64,000 bases of DNA from Penium margaritaceum (lineage: Eukaryota > Streptophyta > Zygnematophyceae > Desmidiales > Peniaceae). The stretch spans positions 715,230 to 779,229 of the forward strand of contig SZWC01000029.1 of the NCBI GenBank assembly GCA_023375785.1, read 5' to 3'. The notes under the pieces are model-generated. The model saw nothing but the letters and a program-made list of their open reading frames with translations, had not been told where the DNA came from and made no database searches. Position 1 is the first letter of the stretch, and each line of letters begins with the position of its first letter. Of the stretch, positions 11,401 through 22,327 are shown piece after piece. A program made the position numbers and the translations under genes.

Positions 11401-13490
11401 GAGTTGTCAATGTTGACAGCACACAACAGATTTCTTTGGTCAAAGGCAGTTCATATGCCTACTTTGGTCGGTCATTGTGCATGGTAGCCACACCGTGCTA
11501 CTACTGACTGACAGTCGTTGTACTTGCTAGTTGAGAACTGATATTCCCATAGCATTGTTTCCCCCCCTTACCGTTTGTGACTCGTGTTATGGTTCGTCAA
11601 CGTTGATAACCCATATTGAAATTCTCTCGTCATGGTCAGTGACAGATGCCTAGTTTGGTTGTTTGGTGTGCATAGTAGCCACATCGTGCCATTACGTATT
11701 GAAGTTCTTTGTGCTTTCTAGTTGATACGTAGGGTTCCCAAACCAGTGTCTCTCCCACTGACCATTTGTGACTCGTGTTATGAGTTGTCAATGTTGACCA
11801 CACATAGTGGACTTCTTCAGTCATACTCACTGACATATGCATCCATTGGTTGGTCACTGTGCACGCTAGCCACACCGTGCCACTACTTGTTGAAAATCTT
11901 TCTACTTGCTAGTTGATAACTAGTGTTCCCAACCCATGGTTTCCCCAACTGACCAGTTTTGACTCGTGTTGTGAGTTTTCAACGTTGACCACACACTGTG
12001 AAATCCGTTTGGTCATGGTTTGTGACACATGCCTACTTTGGTTTGTTTCTTTACATCGTTGCCACGCCGTGTTATGACATATCGAAGGTCTTTCTGCTTT
12101 CTTGTTGACAGCAAGTGTCCCCAAACCATTCTTAGCCCCCTCTGACTATCGGTGACCCGTGTTGTGAGCTGTAAACGTTGACCACATGAAGTGAAATTCG
12201 TTGTTCATGGTCAGTGGCATATGCATACTTTGGTTGGTCATAGTACATTGTATCCACACTGTGCCACTACATATTGAAAGTATTTGTACTTGCTAGTCAA
12301 TAACTAGTATTCACAAACCATTATCTTCCACCCTGACCATTTGTGAGTCGTGTTATCAGTTTTATAGGTTTACCACACTAAGTGCCATGATTTGGTCATG
12401 GTCAGTGACATATGCCTACTTTGGTTGGTCATTGTGCATGGTATCTACACTGTGCCAGAAGTCGTTGAAGCTCCTTGTACTTCCTATTTGATACTTGGTG
12501 TTCCCAAACCATTCTTTCCCCCTCTGACCATTTGTGACTCGTATTATGAGTTGTCAATGTTGACAGCACACAACATATTTCTTTGGTTAAAGGCAGTTCA
12601 TATGCCTACTATGGTCGGTCATTGTGCATGGTAGCCACACCGTGCTACTACTGAGTGAAGGTTGTTGTACTTGCTAGTTGAGAACTGATATTCCCATAGC
12701 ATTGTTTCCTCCCCTGACCGTTTGTGACTCATGTTATGGTTGGTCAACGTTGACAACCCATATTGAAATTCTCTTGTCATGGTCAGTGACAGATGCCTAG
12801 TTTGGTTGTTTGGTGTGCAAAGTAGCCACACCGTGCCATTACGTATTGAAGTTATTTTTGCTTTCTAGTTGATACGTAGGGTTCCCAAACCATTGTCTCT
12901 CCCTCTGACCATTTGTGACTCGTGTTATGAGTTGTCAATGTTGACCACACATAGTGGACTTCTTCGGTCAAAGTCAATGACATATGCATCCATTGGTTGG
13001 TCACTGTGCACGCTAGCCACACCGTGCCACTACTTGTTGAAAATCCTTCTACTTGCTAGTTGATAACTAGTGTTCCCAACCCATGGTTTCCCCAACTGAC
13101 CAGTTGTGACTCGTGTTATGAGTTTTCAACGTTGACCACACACTGTGAAATCCGTTTGGCCATGGTTCGTGACACATGCCTACTTTGGTTTGTTTATTTA
13201 CATCGTTGCCACGCCGTGTCATGACATATCGAAGGTCTTTCTGCTTTCTTGTTGAAAGCAAGTGTTCCCAAACCATTCTTCGCCCCCTCTGACTATCTGT
13301 GACCCGTGTTGTGAGCTGTAAATGTTGACCACATGAAGTGAAATTCTTTGTTCATGGTCAGTGGCATATGCATACTCTGGTTGGTCATAGTGCATTGTAG
13401 CCACACAGTGCCACTACATATTTTAGGTATTTGTACTTGCTAGTCGATAACTAGTATTCACAAACCATTATCTTCCACCCTGACCATTTG

Positions 13491-13872
13491 TGACTCGTGT
13501 TATTAGTTGTCAAGGTTTACCACACTAAGTGCCATGATTTGGTCATGGTCAGTGACATATGCCTACTTTGGTTGGTCATCGTGCATGGTATCTACACTGT
13601 GCCAGAACGCATTGAAGCTCCTTGTGCTTCCTATTTGATACTCGGTGTTCCCAAACCATTGTTTCCCGCTCTGACCATTTGTGACTCGTGTTATTAGTTG
13701 TCAAGGTTTACCACACTAAGTGCCATGATTTGGTCATGGTCAGTGACATATGCCTACTTTGGTTGGTCATCGTGCATGGTATCTACACTGTGCCAGAACG
13801 CATTGAAGCTCCTTGTGCTTCCTATTTGATACTCGGTGTTCCCAAACCATTGTTTCCCGCTCTGACCATTTG
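13491..13872 (+). repeat. extra 191-bp monomer by exact tandem duplication
   Basis: Segments 13,491-13,681 and 13,682-13,872 read as identical, including a private CCCGCTCTGACC variant not seen in neighbouring units. The duplicated monomer is an m3/m4 hybrid whose ends lie in the conserved TGACCATTTGTGACTCGT core. This explains why this higher-order unit is 190 bp longer than the others. Confidence 0.9.
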
Positions 13873-16800
13873 TGACTCGTATTATGAGTTGTCAATGTTG
13901 ACAGCACACAACAGATTTCTTTGGTCAAAGGCAGTATGTATGCCTACTTTGGTTGGCCATTGTGCATGGTAGCCACACCGTTCTACTACTCACTGAAGGT
14001 CGTTGTACTTGTTTCTTGAGGACTGATATTCCCATAGCATTGTTTCCTCCCCTGACCGTTTGTGACTCATGTTATGGTTGGTCAACGTAGACAACCCATA
14101 TTGAAATTTTCTCGTCATGGTCAGTGACACATGCCTAGTTGGGTTGTTTGTTTTGCATAGTAGCCACAACGTGCCGTTACGTATTGAAGTTTTTGTCCTC
14201 TCTAGTTGATACGTAGGGTTCCCAAACCATTGTCTTTCCCTCTGAACATTTGTGACTCGTGTTATGAGTTGTCAATGTTGACCACACATAGTGGACTTCT
14301 TCGGTCATAGTCAGTGACATATGCATCCATTGGTTGGTCACTGTGCACGCGAGCCATACCGTGCCACTACTTGTTGAAAATATTTCTACTTGCTAGTTGA
14401 TAACTAGTGTTCCCAACCCATGGTCTCCCCCACTGACCATTTGTGAATGGTGTTATGAGTTTTCAACGTTGACCACACACAGTGAAATCCGTTTGGTCAT
14501 GGTTTGTGACACATGCCTACTTTGGTTTGTCACTGTACATGGTTACCACGCCGTGTCATTATGTATCAAAGGTCTTTGTGCTTTCTTGTTGACAACTAGT
14601 GTTTCCAAAACATTGTTACCCCCTCTAAATATCTGTGACTCGTGTTGTGAGTTGTAAATGTTGACGACATGAAGTGAAATTCTCTGTTCATGGTCAGTCA
14701 CATATGCATTCTTTGGTTGATCACTTTGCATTGTATCCACACTCTGCCACTACATATTGAAGCTATTTGTACTTGCTACTCAATAACTAGTATTCACAAA
14801 TCATTCTCTTCCACCCTGACCATTTGTGACTCGTGTTATGAGTTGTCAAGGTTTACCACACTTAATCCCGTTGTTTGGTCATGGTCAGTGACGTATGCCT
14901 ACTTTAGCTGGTCATTGTGCATGGTATCCACACTGTGCCACAGCGTATTGAAGCTCCTATAGCTTGCCATCCGATACTTGGTGTTCCCAAACGATTAATT
15001 CCCCCTCTGACCATTTGTCACTCGTATTATGAGCTGTGAACATTGACCACACACAGCGGATTTATTTGGTCAAAGGCAGTACATATGCCTACTTTGGTCG
15101 GTCATTGTGCATGGTAGCCACACCGTGCAACTACTGACTGAAGGTCGTTGTACTTGCTAGTTGATAACTGATATTCCCATAGCATTGTTTCCTCCCCTGA
15201 CCATTTGTGACTCGTGTTATGGTTGGTCAACGTTGACCACCCATATTTAAATTATCTGGTCATGGTCAGTGACATACGCCTAGTTTGGTTGTTTGGTGTG
15301 CATAGTAGCCACACCGTGCTACTACGTATTGAAGTTCTTTGTCCTTTCTAGTTGATACATAGGGTTCCCAACCCATGGTCTCTCCCTCTGACCATTTGTG
15401 ACTCGTGTTATAACTTGTCAGTGTTGACCACACATAGTGGACTTCTTCGGTCATAGTCTGTGACATATGCATCCTTTGGCTGGTCCCTGTGCACGCTAGC
15501 CACACCGTGCCACTACTTGTTGAAAATATTTCCACTTGCTAGTTGATAACTAGTGTTCCCAACCCATGGTCTCCCCCACTGACCATTTGTGACTCGTGGT
15601 ATGAGTTTTGAACGCTGACCACACACTGTGAAATCCGTTTGGTCATGGTTTGTGACACATGCCTACTTTGGTTTGTTACTGTACATGGTTACCACGCCGT
15701 GTCATTACGTATCAAAGGTCTTTGTGCTTTATTGTTGACAGCCAGTGTTCCCAAACCATTTTTAGCGCCCTCTGACTATCGGTGACCCGTGTTGTGAGTT
15801 GTTAATGTTGACCACATGAAGTGAAATTCTTTGTTCATGGTCTGTCACATATGCATACTTTGGTTGGTCCCTGTGCATTATAGCCACACTGTGCCACTAC
15901 ATATTGAAGGTATTTTTACTTGCTAGTCCATAACTAGTATTCACAAATCATTACAGTCCACCCTGACCATTTGTGAATCGTGGTATGAGTTGTCAAGGTT
16001 TACCACACTTAGTGCCATTGTTTGGTCATGGTCAGTGACATATGCCTACTTTGGTTGGTCATCGTGCATGGTATCCACACCGTACCACAACATATTGAAG
16101 CTCCTTGTGCTTGCTATTTGATACTCTGTGTTCCCAAACCATTATTTCTCCCTCTGACCATTTGTGAGTCGTGTTATGAGTTGTCAACGTTGACCACACA
16201 TTGCGGGTTTCTTTGCTCAAAGGCAGTACATATGCCTACTTTGGTTGGTCATTGTGCATGGTTCCCACGTCGTGCTACTACTCACTGAAGGTCGTTGTAC
16301 TTTCTCGTTGAGAACTGATATTCCCATAGCATTTTTTCCTCCCTTGACAGTTTTTGTTTCGTGTTATGGTTGGTCAACGTTGACCACCCATATTGAAATT
16401 CCCTGGTCATGGTCGGTGACGTATGCCTAGTTTGGTTGTTTGGTGTGCATATTAGCCACACCGCGCCAATATGTATTTAAGTTCTTTGTCCTTTCTAGTT
16501 GATACATAGGGTTCCCAAACCATTGCCTCTCCCTCTGACCATTTGTGACTCGTGTTATGAGCTGTCAATGTTGACCACACATAGTGGACTTTTTCGTTCA
16601 TAGTCAGTAGCATATGCATCATTTGGTTGGTCACTGTGCAAGCGAGCCACACCATGCTACTACTTGTTGAAACTAGTTCGACTTGTTAGTTGATAACTAG
16701 TGTTCTGAACCCATGGTTTCGCCCACTGACCATCTGTGACTCGTAACATGAGTTTTAAACGTTGACAAGACACTGTGGAATCCACTTGGTCATGGTTTGT

Positions 16801-16957
16801 GACATATGCCTACTTTGGTTTGTCATTGTACATGGTCATCCTTTTTCCTCCGGTTGAATTCCACACCCAGCCGTATTTCCAGGTCCGCGTACACCTTGTG
16901 CGCCTTCGCTTTCTGCTGTTCCTTGCTGCAGGCGCGGAGAAGGATGTGGGCGGTCTG

Positions 16958-17794
16958 TTAGATCCGCCAGTCATGCGTTTCCATGGGTCCCTTCCTCCCT
17001 CTTTTCTCTGTTACTGCTTCCTCGGGCTTTCGCTTCGTCTCTAGCCTTCTTGCCGGCAATCCGCACGCTCGCCTCCCATCCTGCTCCGCTTTCATCACCT
17101 CGAACTTCTTGTGGTTCTCTTCATCATGGACCGGTGGCTCTCTGTCCCAAGGATCAGGTACGCAGAAGAGCCGAAGGATTCCGACTGCTTGAAACTCTCC
17201 CTCATCCCGCTGCTCTCGCAGCCTGCCCTCAGTGGGGCCGCTCGGGCATCTGCCGCGTTCACTAGCGCGGTGCAGCTCAATCACCTCCTCCTTCCTATGT
17301 GGGGCCGCTCCTAGAGCCCGTAGTAATAACTGGCTGCATGTGAGGGGCTGTTCCTCTTCCGAGTCTCCCAGTGACTCACTGATTTTGGAAACCACCATCA
17401 TCGCCTCTTTCTCCGCGCGTCCCCTCCTTTCCGGCCCCTTGCGTGCAACTGCTATTGCGGCCTCTCCCAAGATGGGCCGCAGTGGAGCCGGCACCATCTC
17501 CGTTGGCATGTGGACTTTGCGGAGTACTCCCATCAAAAGCTCTGCTGCCTGCGCCGCCTCCCGCTGGGCCTGCGCCAACTGTTCCGGAGTCACGCCGGGG
17601 CTTGGGCCTTTGTGTGCCTGAGGTTGTGTCTCTTTTCGTGGCTCCGCGACTGCTTCCTCTTCCGCTTTTCTCTTTCCTTTTGGAGCGGGAGTTGTTTCCT
17701 CCGGGAAAGTCTGCGCGGGCTCCTTACTTTGGCTGGTGTTTACCGGCGCTGTTGTTCTGGTCTGGCTCTGCGTCGCTACTGCTTTTCGCACCAC
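16958..17794 (-). CDS. unrecognised Lys/Glu/Ala-rich open frame at the 3' end of the gypsy block
   Basis: The longest open frame in this part, 278 codons on the minus strand. The first 60 residues are Thr/Lys/Pro-rich with a basic KGKRKAEEEA patch. A helical part follows (PEQLAQAQREAAQAAELLMG), then a mixed region with LRLFCVPDPWDREPPV and a basic tail (KRKPEEAVTEKRGRKG). No family is recognised. It is the last coding-like sequence before the satellite junction, where gypsy elements sometimes carry an additional ORF. Whether it is a true protein or antisense shadow is open. Confidence 0.4.
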   Translation of the reverse strand: MVRKAVATQSQTRTTAPVNTSQSKEPAQTFPEETTPAPKGKRKAEEEAVAEPRKETQPQAHKGPSPGVTPEQLAQAQREAAQAAELLMGVLRKVHMPTEMVPAPLRPILGEAAIAVARKGPERRGRAEKEAMMVVSKISESLGDSEEEQPLTCSQLLLRALGAAPHRKEEVIELHRASERGRCPSGPTEGRLREQRDEGEFQAVGILRLFCVPDPWDREPPVHDEENHKKFEVMKAEQDGRRACGLPARRLETKRKPEEAVTEKRGRKGPMETHDWRI

Positions 17795-18737
17795 TGCCGC
17801 CGCTCGGGCCTGAAGTTGTGCCTTCCGCTATAGGGAGCCAGCGGATGGCTCCAGGCGGTAGCGCTTGACGCCATCCTTGTATCTCTTCCCCATCTTCTCT
17901 CCTTCTTCTGCTCCTGCCTGCCTCGCCGCGGCCCTATCTACTATTGTTTCCCTTGCTGCCTCCATCGGTATGCTACCTGCCCCTACTCTGGTTGCCTCTG
18001 GGGTTTCCCGTGTTTATGTTACTACCTGTGCCTCCGTGGTTGCTGCTTCAGCTACCTTGTCTACTGCTGCTGTCGTTACATCCGCTGCCGCTATGGCTAC
18101 CTCCTTTTCTTTCATTGTTGCCACCGCTGCCGCTGCTTCTGCCTCTGCTACTGCCTCCGTTTTTTATGCTGTTGCTGTTGCTGCTGCTACCTCTGCTTCC
18201 GCCGCTGCCGCTGCTACTTCTGCTTCCCCCATGATTTCCCTTATGAGTTCTTCCGTAGCTTCTTTATCCGCCTCAGCTGCCGCTTCCCGTTCCTTGGCCA
18301 ATTGGGCCTCTTTTTTTCGCGGCCTCCGCGGCCACCCGTTCTGTCTCAGCTGCCTCCTCCTCCCACTCTTTTCGCAGCCGTTTTTGCATCTGCTACAACT
18401 GAGGGGAGGCGTGGGTGTATTTACGGGCCTCCTCTACCTCCGCATCCCTCCTGCTCTTGTCTTCTCGGCATGCTTCCGATGCGTCCTTGGCCCTGTGTCG
18501 CACATCTTCTTCTTTGAGACTCAGTCCCTTTTCTCGAACCACGGCCAAGTGTGCCTCCGCAACCGCTGTAGCCACCCTAGTGCGTATCACATTCTGTAGT
18601 GTCAGTGTCTAACACTTTTCCATGGCTTCCATCCAGCACCCCTCAGGCACATGGGTGTTAGCAAGCCACGGCCTCTCCTCTTGCGGATACTGGATGCTCC
18701 ACCTGGCATAGACGAGGTTGAGCAAAGATCCCGTCCT
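17795..18737 (-). pseudogene. Ala/Glu-rich coiled-coil-like region in gypsy block
   Basis: The minus strand reads as alanine- and glutamate-rich sequence (for example AQLAKEREAAAEADKEATEE and long AEAEVAAA runs) typical of a long charged helix or coiled coil. The plus strand of the same stretch gives a 244-codon Ala/Ser/Leu-rich frame that is the mirror of this composition and is not believed. The region looks broken. It belongs by position and composition to the downstream accessory part of the gypsy block. Confidence 0.4.
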
Positions 18738-19112
18738 CTACTTGTCTGCCGCGGATATTCGCCTTGGTGCCTCCGCTGATCCGGATGCCTGGTCGTTCAC
18801 GTGATAGAGAACAAGGGCTCTGGCCCTCTCCTGGAGCAGATGCATATACCGTCTCTCCGGGCTGCTCCGCTGGTCCTTTCGCACCCTATTCCACCACACT
18901 CGAGCGGCTTCCAGTGATGGGTCCGCCTGCTCAGTGTCCAGTAGTTCCACAATGCCAGTCATATCACTAGCCACGCCTGGCTTGATGCCCAGGCTGTCCC
19001 GTACTGCCAATACAAGGCACTCCGCGCCGGTAATTTCTAATAGAAGCATTTGCCTTTCGTGCAATCCGAGGGCTAGCACCCCTGTTGCTGCTCCCTTTAG
19101 ACCACCTGCCAC
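18738..19112 (-). CDS. unrecognised helical open frame in gypsy block
   Basis: A 124-codon minus-strand frame with a mixed, protein-like composition: segments LHERQMLLLEITGAECLVLA, DMTGIVELLDTEQADPSLEA and YMHLLQERARALVLYHVNDQ. It is predicted to be mostly helical, without a family that I recognise. Neighbouring sequence on the same strand is Pro/Thr-rich before it and Ala/Glu-rich after it, suggesting one long accessory protein region of the retroelement. No function is proposed. Confidence 0.4.
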   Translation of the reverse strand: MAGGLKGAATGVLALGLHERQMLLLEITGAECLVLAVRDSLGIKPGVASDMTGIVELLDTEQADPSLEAARVWWNRVRKDQRSSPERRYMHLLQERARALVLYHVNDQASGSAEAPRRISAADK

Positions 19113-19222
19113 ATTCTGCCGAATACTGAATCCTCGAACTCTGTGCGCATCACTTCCAAGATCTCTGTCAGCAGTTTGAGCATGATGCTGCTCACTACTT
19201 CAAGCAGTAGGGCTTCTTTGGG

Positions 19223-19798
19223 CTACTCCCTGCTGTCCCCCAAGCTTTCTTCGAGGTACGTTCTCGCCCCTTCCATCACCGTTCCTCTACCCAGCAGGGG
19301 ACGTACTGGTTGCCGAGTTGGGCTCCCAAGCAAGGTCGGCGGCAAGTGAGAGAGCGCCGTCGTAGCCGGGGAGGGGACTGGGGTGGCCAAGATCCGAGCC
19401 TCATCTCGTGGGCTTGGTGTTGGGGTGGCGGTTGCTCTTGCCACTACCTGTGTTGTCCCTGCCACTGGCTCCATTCGCCTGAGGATCCGCGTCAGTGTGC
19501 TTGTGGCCAGGCCTTGTCGCGACGGGCCTCGTGATTTGGTCGCAGGTGGCGTAACCTGCGTTGGTGTTCGTTCCGCGGGACTGGACCACGGTGGGATTAC
19601 CGCTGCTGGTCTTGTGGTTGGTGTCAGGGTCGTCCCTGCGGCCGGGCTGGACCGCGGTGAGGCCGCAGCCACTGCTGGGGTGGTCGTCACTAGTGTTGGC
19701 GGAGTTATTGTCACCGAGCCAGGTCGGGACACGCCTGTTGCGGTCGTGGGTGGTGCTGGTGTCCTTGCAGGCGTAGTCCTTGTCGTGGGCCCTACCAC
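19223..19798 (-). CDS. Pro/Thr/Ser-rich low-complexity open frame
   Basis: A 191-codon open frame on the minus strand is almost entirely Thr, Pro, Ala and Ser, with TTRTTPART-like runs, and ends in an acidic stretch (LEESLGDS). No domain is recognisable. The opposite strand is also open, as expected for GC-rich low-complexity DNA, so coding is uncertain. By position it would be a linker within the downstream part of the gypsy block. Confidence 0.35.
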   Translation of the reverse strand: MVGPTTRTTPARTPAPPTTATGVSRPGSVTITPPTLVTTTPAVAAASPRSSPAAGTTLTPTTRPAAVIPPWSSPAERTPTQVTPPATKSRGPSRQGLATSTLTRILRRMEPVAGTTQVVARATATPTPSPRDEARILATPVPSPATTALSHLPPTLLGSPTRQPVRPLLGRGTVMEGARTYLEESLGDSRE

Positions 19799-19948
19799 GG
19801 CAGAGCCGCTGTCCCCATTCGTGGTGTTGGTATCCGTGCCGGGCGGTGTCCCGCACGCGTGTTAAGAGCAGGGCGGCATAGCTGCCGCCGGGAGGACCCA
19901 TCCCTCCGCGACGAAGGCGCGGACCCCGTATCTTGATTGCGTGCCATG

Positions 19949-20416
19949 TCAGATGTTCCGCCGGCGAGAGCCCAGCTGCGCGTTATCCGCCGAGTGTGTC
20001 GAGCGCCGGTGAGAGCTGAGTCGACAGTGGAGAGGACCGTGGTCAGAGATGGTCGATGAGAGGTAAAGAGCGGGATGAATGATCGAGTGGCGGAACTGGA
20101 AATGAGACCAAGGATGCCTGCACTGATCAATATATCCGCTTGGCGCGGTGCGAGCGAGTCCGCCGCGAGCAGAATGTCGTACGTGCAGACATCGCAAACT
20201 TGGACGATTTGGGCTGCATGTGCGTTTGCCACCTGCATGGGGAGACCCGCGATCTGTCCAAGCGGCGCGTCGATGTCCCTGGTAGAGATGGATAATCGGA
20301 GTCGAGTCGGTTGGATGAGGTGCTGCATGTGGAGTGAGCGGACCATCCGGAGCGCAATCATTGTATGGGTGGCGCCGGTGCTCGATGGCCACAAACGTGC
20401 GGCCACATATCCACAC
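19949..20416 (-). pseudogene. second retropepsin-like domain, downstream of reverse transcriptase
   Basis: Segments such as WICGRTFVAI, STGATHTMIAL, GLPMQVANAHAAQIVQV and TYDILL align in order with the protease at 22,328-23,005 (WICGRKFLAI, DTGATHTTVAF, GLPMQVGSL, TYDELLG). The copy is diverged and broken. It lies about 1.7 kb downstream of the reverse transcriptase start in sense order, where RNase H and integrase would be expected. A comparable protease-like domain follows reverse transcriptase in the separate element at 59,688-62,121. Confidence 0.7.
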
Positions 20417-20941
20417 GTAACACCACGCTACGTGGACATCGAAGGGTTTGGGCGGTCTGGGGGTGAGGGCCGCGGGTGCCCAGGTGCATGAGGCACGTGC
20501 AGCAGCACCGCGTACGCTAGAGTGGGTGAGAATGATGCTACGGGATAACAGGCGGATGCCGGTCAGGCTGTCTCGCGTGCATGAGAGGCAGATGCCAAGA
20601 GGGGAAAGGGAGGTATGTGATTGTGGAAGAGGGCGCGGAGACTTTCTGCAGAGTCAGGTGAGTGACGAAGGAAGTCTACCAGAGTGAGAGGATGACGGTT
20701 GTCAAGGAGTGGCGAGGCGGGAGCAGGAGAGTGCGGCTCGCTCAACGGACAGGTCTGTGGTGAAATAGCGGACGTTCGCAAGGTTCGCGGATTTGCATGT
20801 CGTGGGGGAAGATGGGGTGCAATTTCTCCAACGTCCAACCGCGGATGGTAGGATTGTACCTGCGAGCAAGCTGCAGGCCAGACACGGAAAGGGCTGGTAG
20901 GGTGTCCGCGGCGGCCCACTCCGCGGCGGGATCAAGTTCAT

Positions 20942-22159
20942 TTAAGAGTTGAAGGGTGACTTCCTGTTCCTCCTCATTGAATTCCCTTGCCACTCCCTCC
21001 CACTCAGCTCCAGTGGATGGAGGTGGTGTCCCGACCTCCGGGATAGGCTCCGCATCAGTTGGAGGTGCCTCTGCTGCATGTGGTGGTATCTGATCAGGAT
21101 CAGCCCGTCCCGCGACCAGTCGGTGGTGATGGAGAATGGGAGGTTGAAGTCGGGGAACTCGCGCATGGGCGCGGTAACGAGGCGGTGCTTGATTTCCTTC
21201 CAGGCGTCCGCGCAGTCTGATGTCCATTCAAACGGCACGTCCTGGTGCCTCAACTCATGGAGCGGCTTGATGATGCGCGCGTGGTCACGTACAAACTTCC
21301 AGTAGAAGGAAACGAAACCCAAGAAGATCTTGACTTGCCCCGCGGAAGTGGGCTGGCGCCACTCTTGAACTACCACGATCTTTATTAGATCAGTCTTGAT
21401 GCCATCCGCGCTCATCACGAAGCCCAGGAACTCCATTTCCGAGGCTCCGATGGAGTACTTGGCTACCTTGAACTTCAGGTTGGCCCTGCGGAGGGCAGCA
21501 AAGACAGCGGCTAGGGAGGAGAACAGTTCCTTGAAGGTGTGGGCCGCGACCATGATGTCGTCGATCTAACAACTGATATTGGGGATTCTGCGGTAGGTGG
21601 AGTCCATGACCCGCTGAAATGTCGCGCTGGCGTTGCAGAGTCCAAAGGGCATGCGTGTAAACGCATATAGACCTTCTGGTGTCACAAACGCTGTTTTGGC
21701 AATGGAGTCTGAGTGCATGGGAATGGCGTGAAAAGCAGCCTTCACGTCATGTTTTGCGAACCATCCGCGACCCTGCTGGCGCTCTTGTATGTCGACGATC
21801 AGAGGCATGGGGTACGCATCCTCCTCGGTCACACAGTTGAGATCGTGGAAGTCAACGCAGAATTGCTTGGACCCGTCTGGCTTCCCTACGATGACCAAGT
21901 TGGCACGCCAGGGACTGACGATTGGGACAATCACCCCCTGCGCCTTGAGCTCTGCGAGCCCCTCTGTGATGATGTTCTCCTGCTCTGGAAGGATGCGCCG
22001 CACCTTCTGTTTTGTGGGCGCGGAGTCCCTTGTGGAGATGACATGGAAGGCTTCCACGGCCCCAAGGTCAACCGCAGAGCAAGCAAAGATGTCCACAAAT
22101 GCGTCCAGCAGGTCACGGAAATCGTGCTTTTGCGCTGGCAAACGTCGTGAGTGGAGCAT
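20942..22159 (-). pseudogene. gypsy reverse transcriptase region
   Basis: The minus strand carries clear gypsy reverse transcriptase blocks in order: LVIVGKPDGSKQFCVDF, the polymerase motif A region with PMPLIVDIQERQ and AFHAIPM, FVTPEGLYAFTRMPFGL, and an IDDIM catalytic block near 21,550. It then has the connection segment EFLGFVMSADG and the start of RNase H at ITTDWSRDG. Sequence after about 21,100 in sense order no longer resembles an ordinary RNase H. The gene is broken. The same blocks are recognisable in the plus-strand gypsy piece at 59,690-60,208. Confidence 0.85.
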
Positions 22160-22327
22160 GTGGTCCCATCGCGGTGGTGGTGATGGTGCTGTTTCGTGGA
22201 GCGGGTAGAATTCCTCTTCTTCTTCTTCGAATTGATGGCCATCTCCTAGGACTCATTGTCCCCTCTGCTACACTCCTAGGAGGTTGGTTTGCACTCCAGG
22301 CTCACTTTACCCCCCCGCGAGTTCCTG

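Larger units (their letters stand above)
6157..16837 (+). repeat. 191-bp satellite in 1,147-bp six-monomer higher-order repeats
   Basis: Monomers of about 191 bp share a core TGACCATTTGTGACTCGT and differ by a diagnostic box: m1 CACACTGTGAAATCCG, m2 CACATGAAGTGAAATTC, m3 CACACTTAGTGCCATTAT, m4 CACACAGCGGATTTC, m5 CACCCATATTGAAATTC, m6 CACACATAGTGGACTTC. They follow in the order m1-m6. Using the CTAGTT start of m1, unit starts fall at 6157, 7321, 8468, 9615, 10762, 11909, 13056, 14393, 15539 and 16686. Intervals are 1,146-1,147 bp, except 1,164 in the first unit and 1,337 where one extra monomer is inserted. The array is broken by the gypsy block at 16,838. No gene was seen; recurring 60-95-codon open frames come from monomer sequence. 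Confidence 0.96.

Noticed and set aside
6246-16430. Recurring 60-95-codon open frames in the satellite
   Set aside because: The same short frames recur at the 1,147-bp period, are not conserved as proteins between monomer types, and follow the satellite sequence.
17865-18599. 244-codon Ala/Ser/Leu-rich plus-strand open frame
   Set aside because: It is the mirror of the Ala/Glu-rich minus-strand sequence in a GC-rich region. The retroelement domains around it are all on minus.
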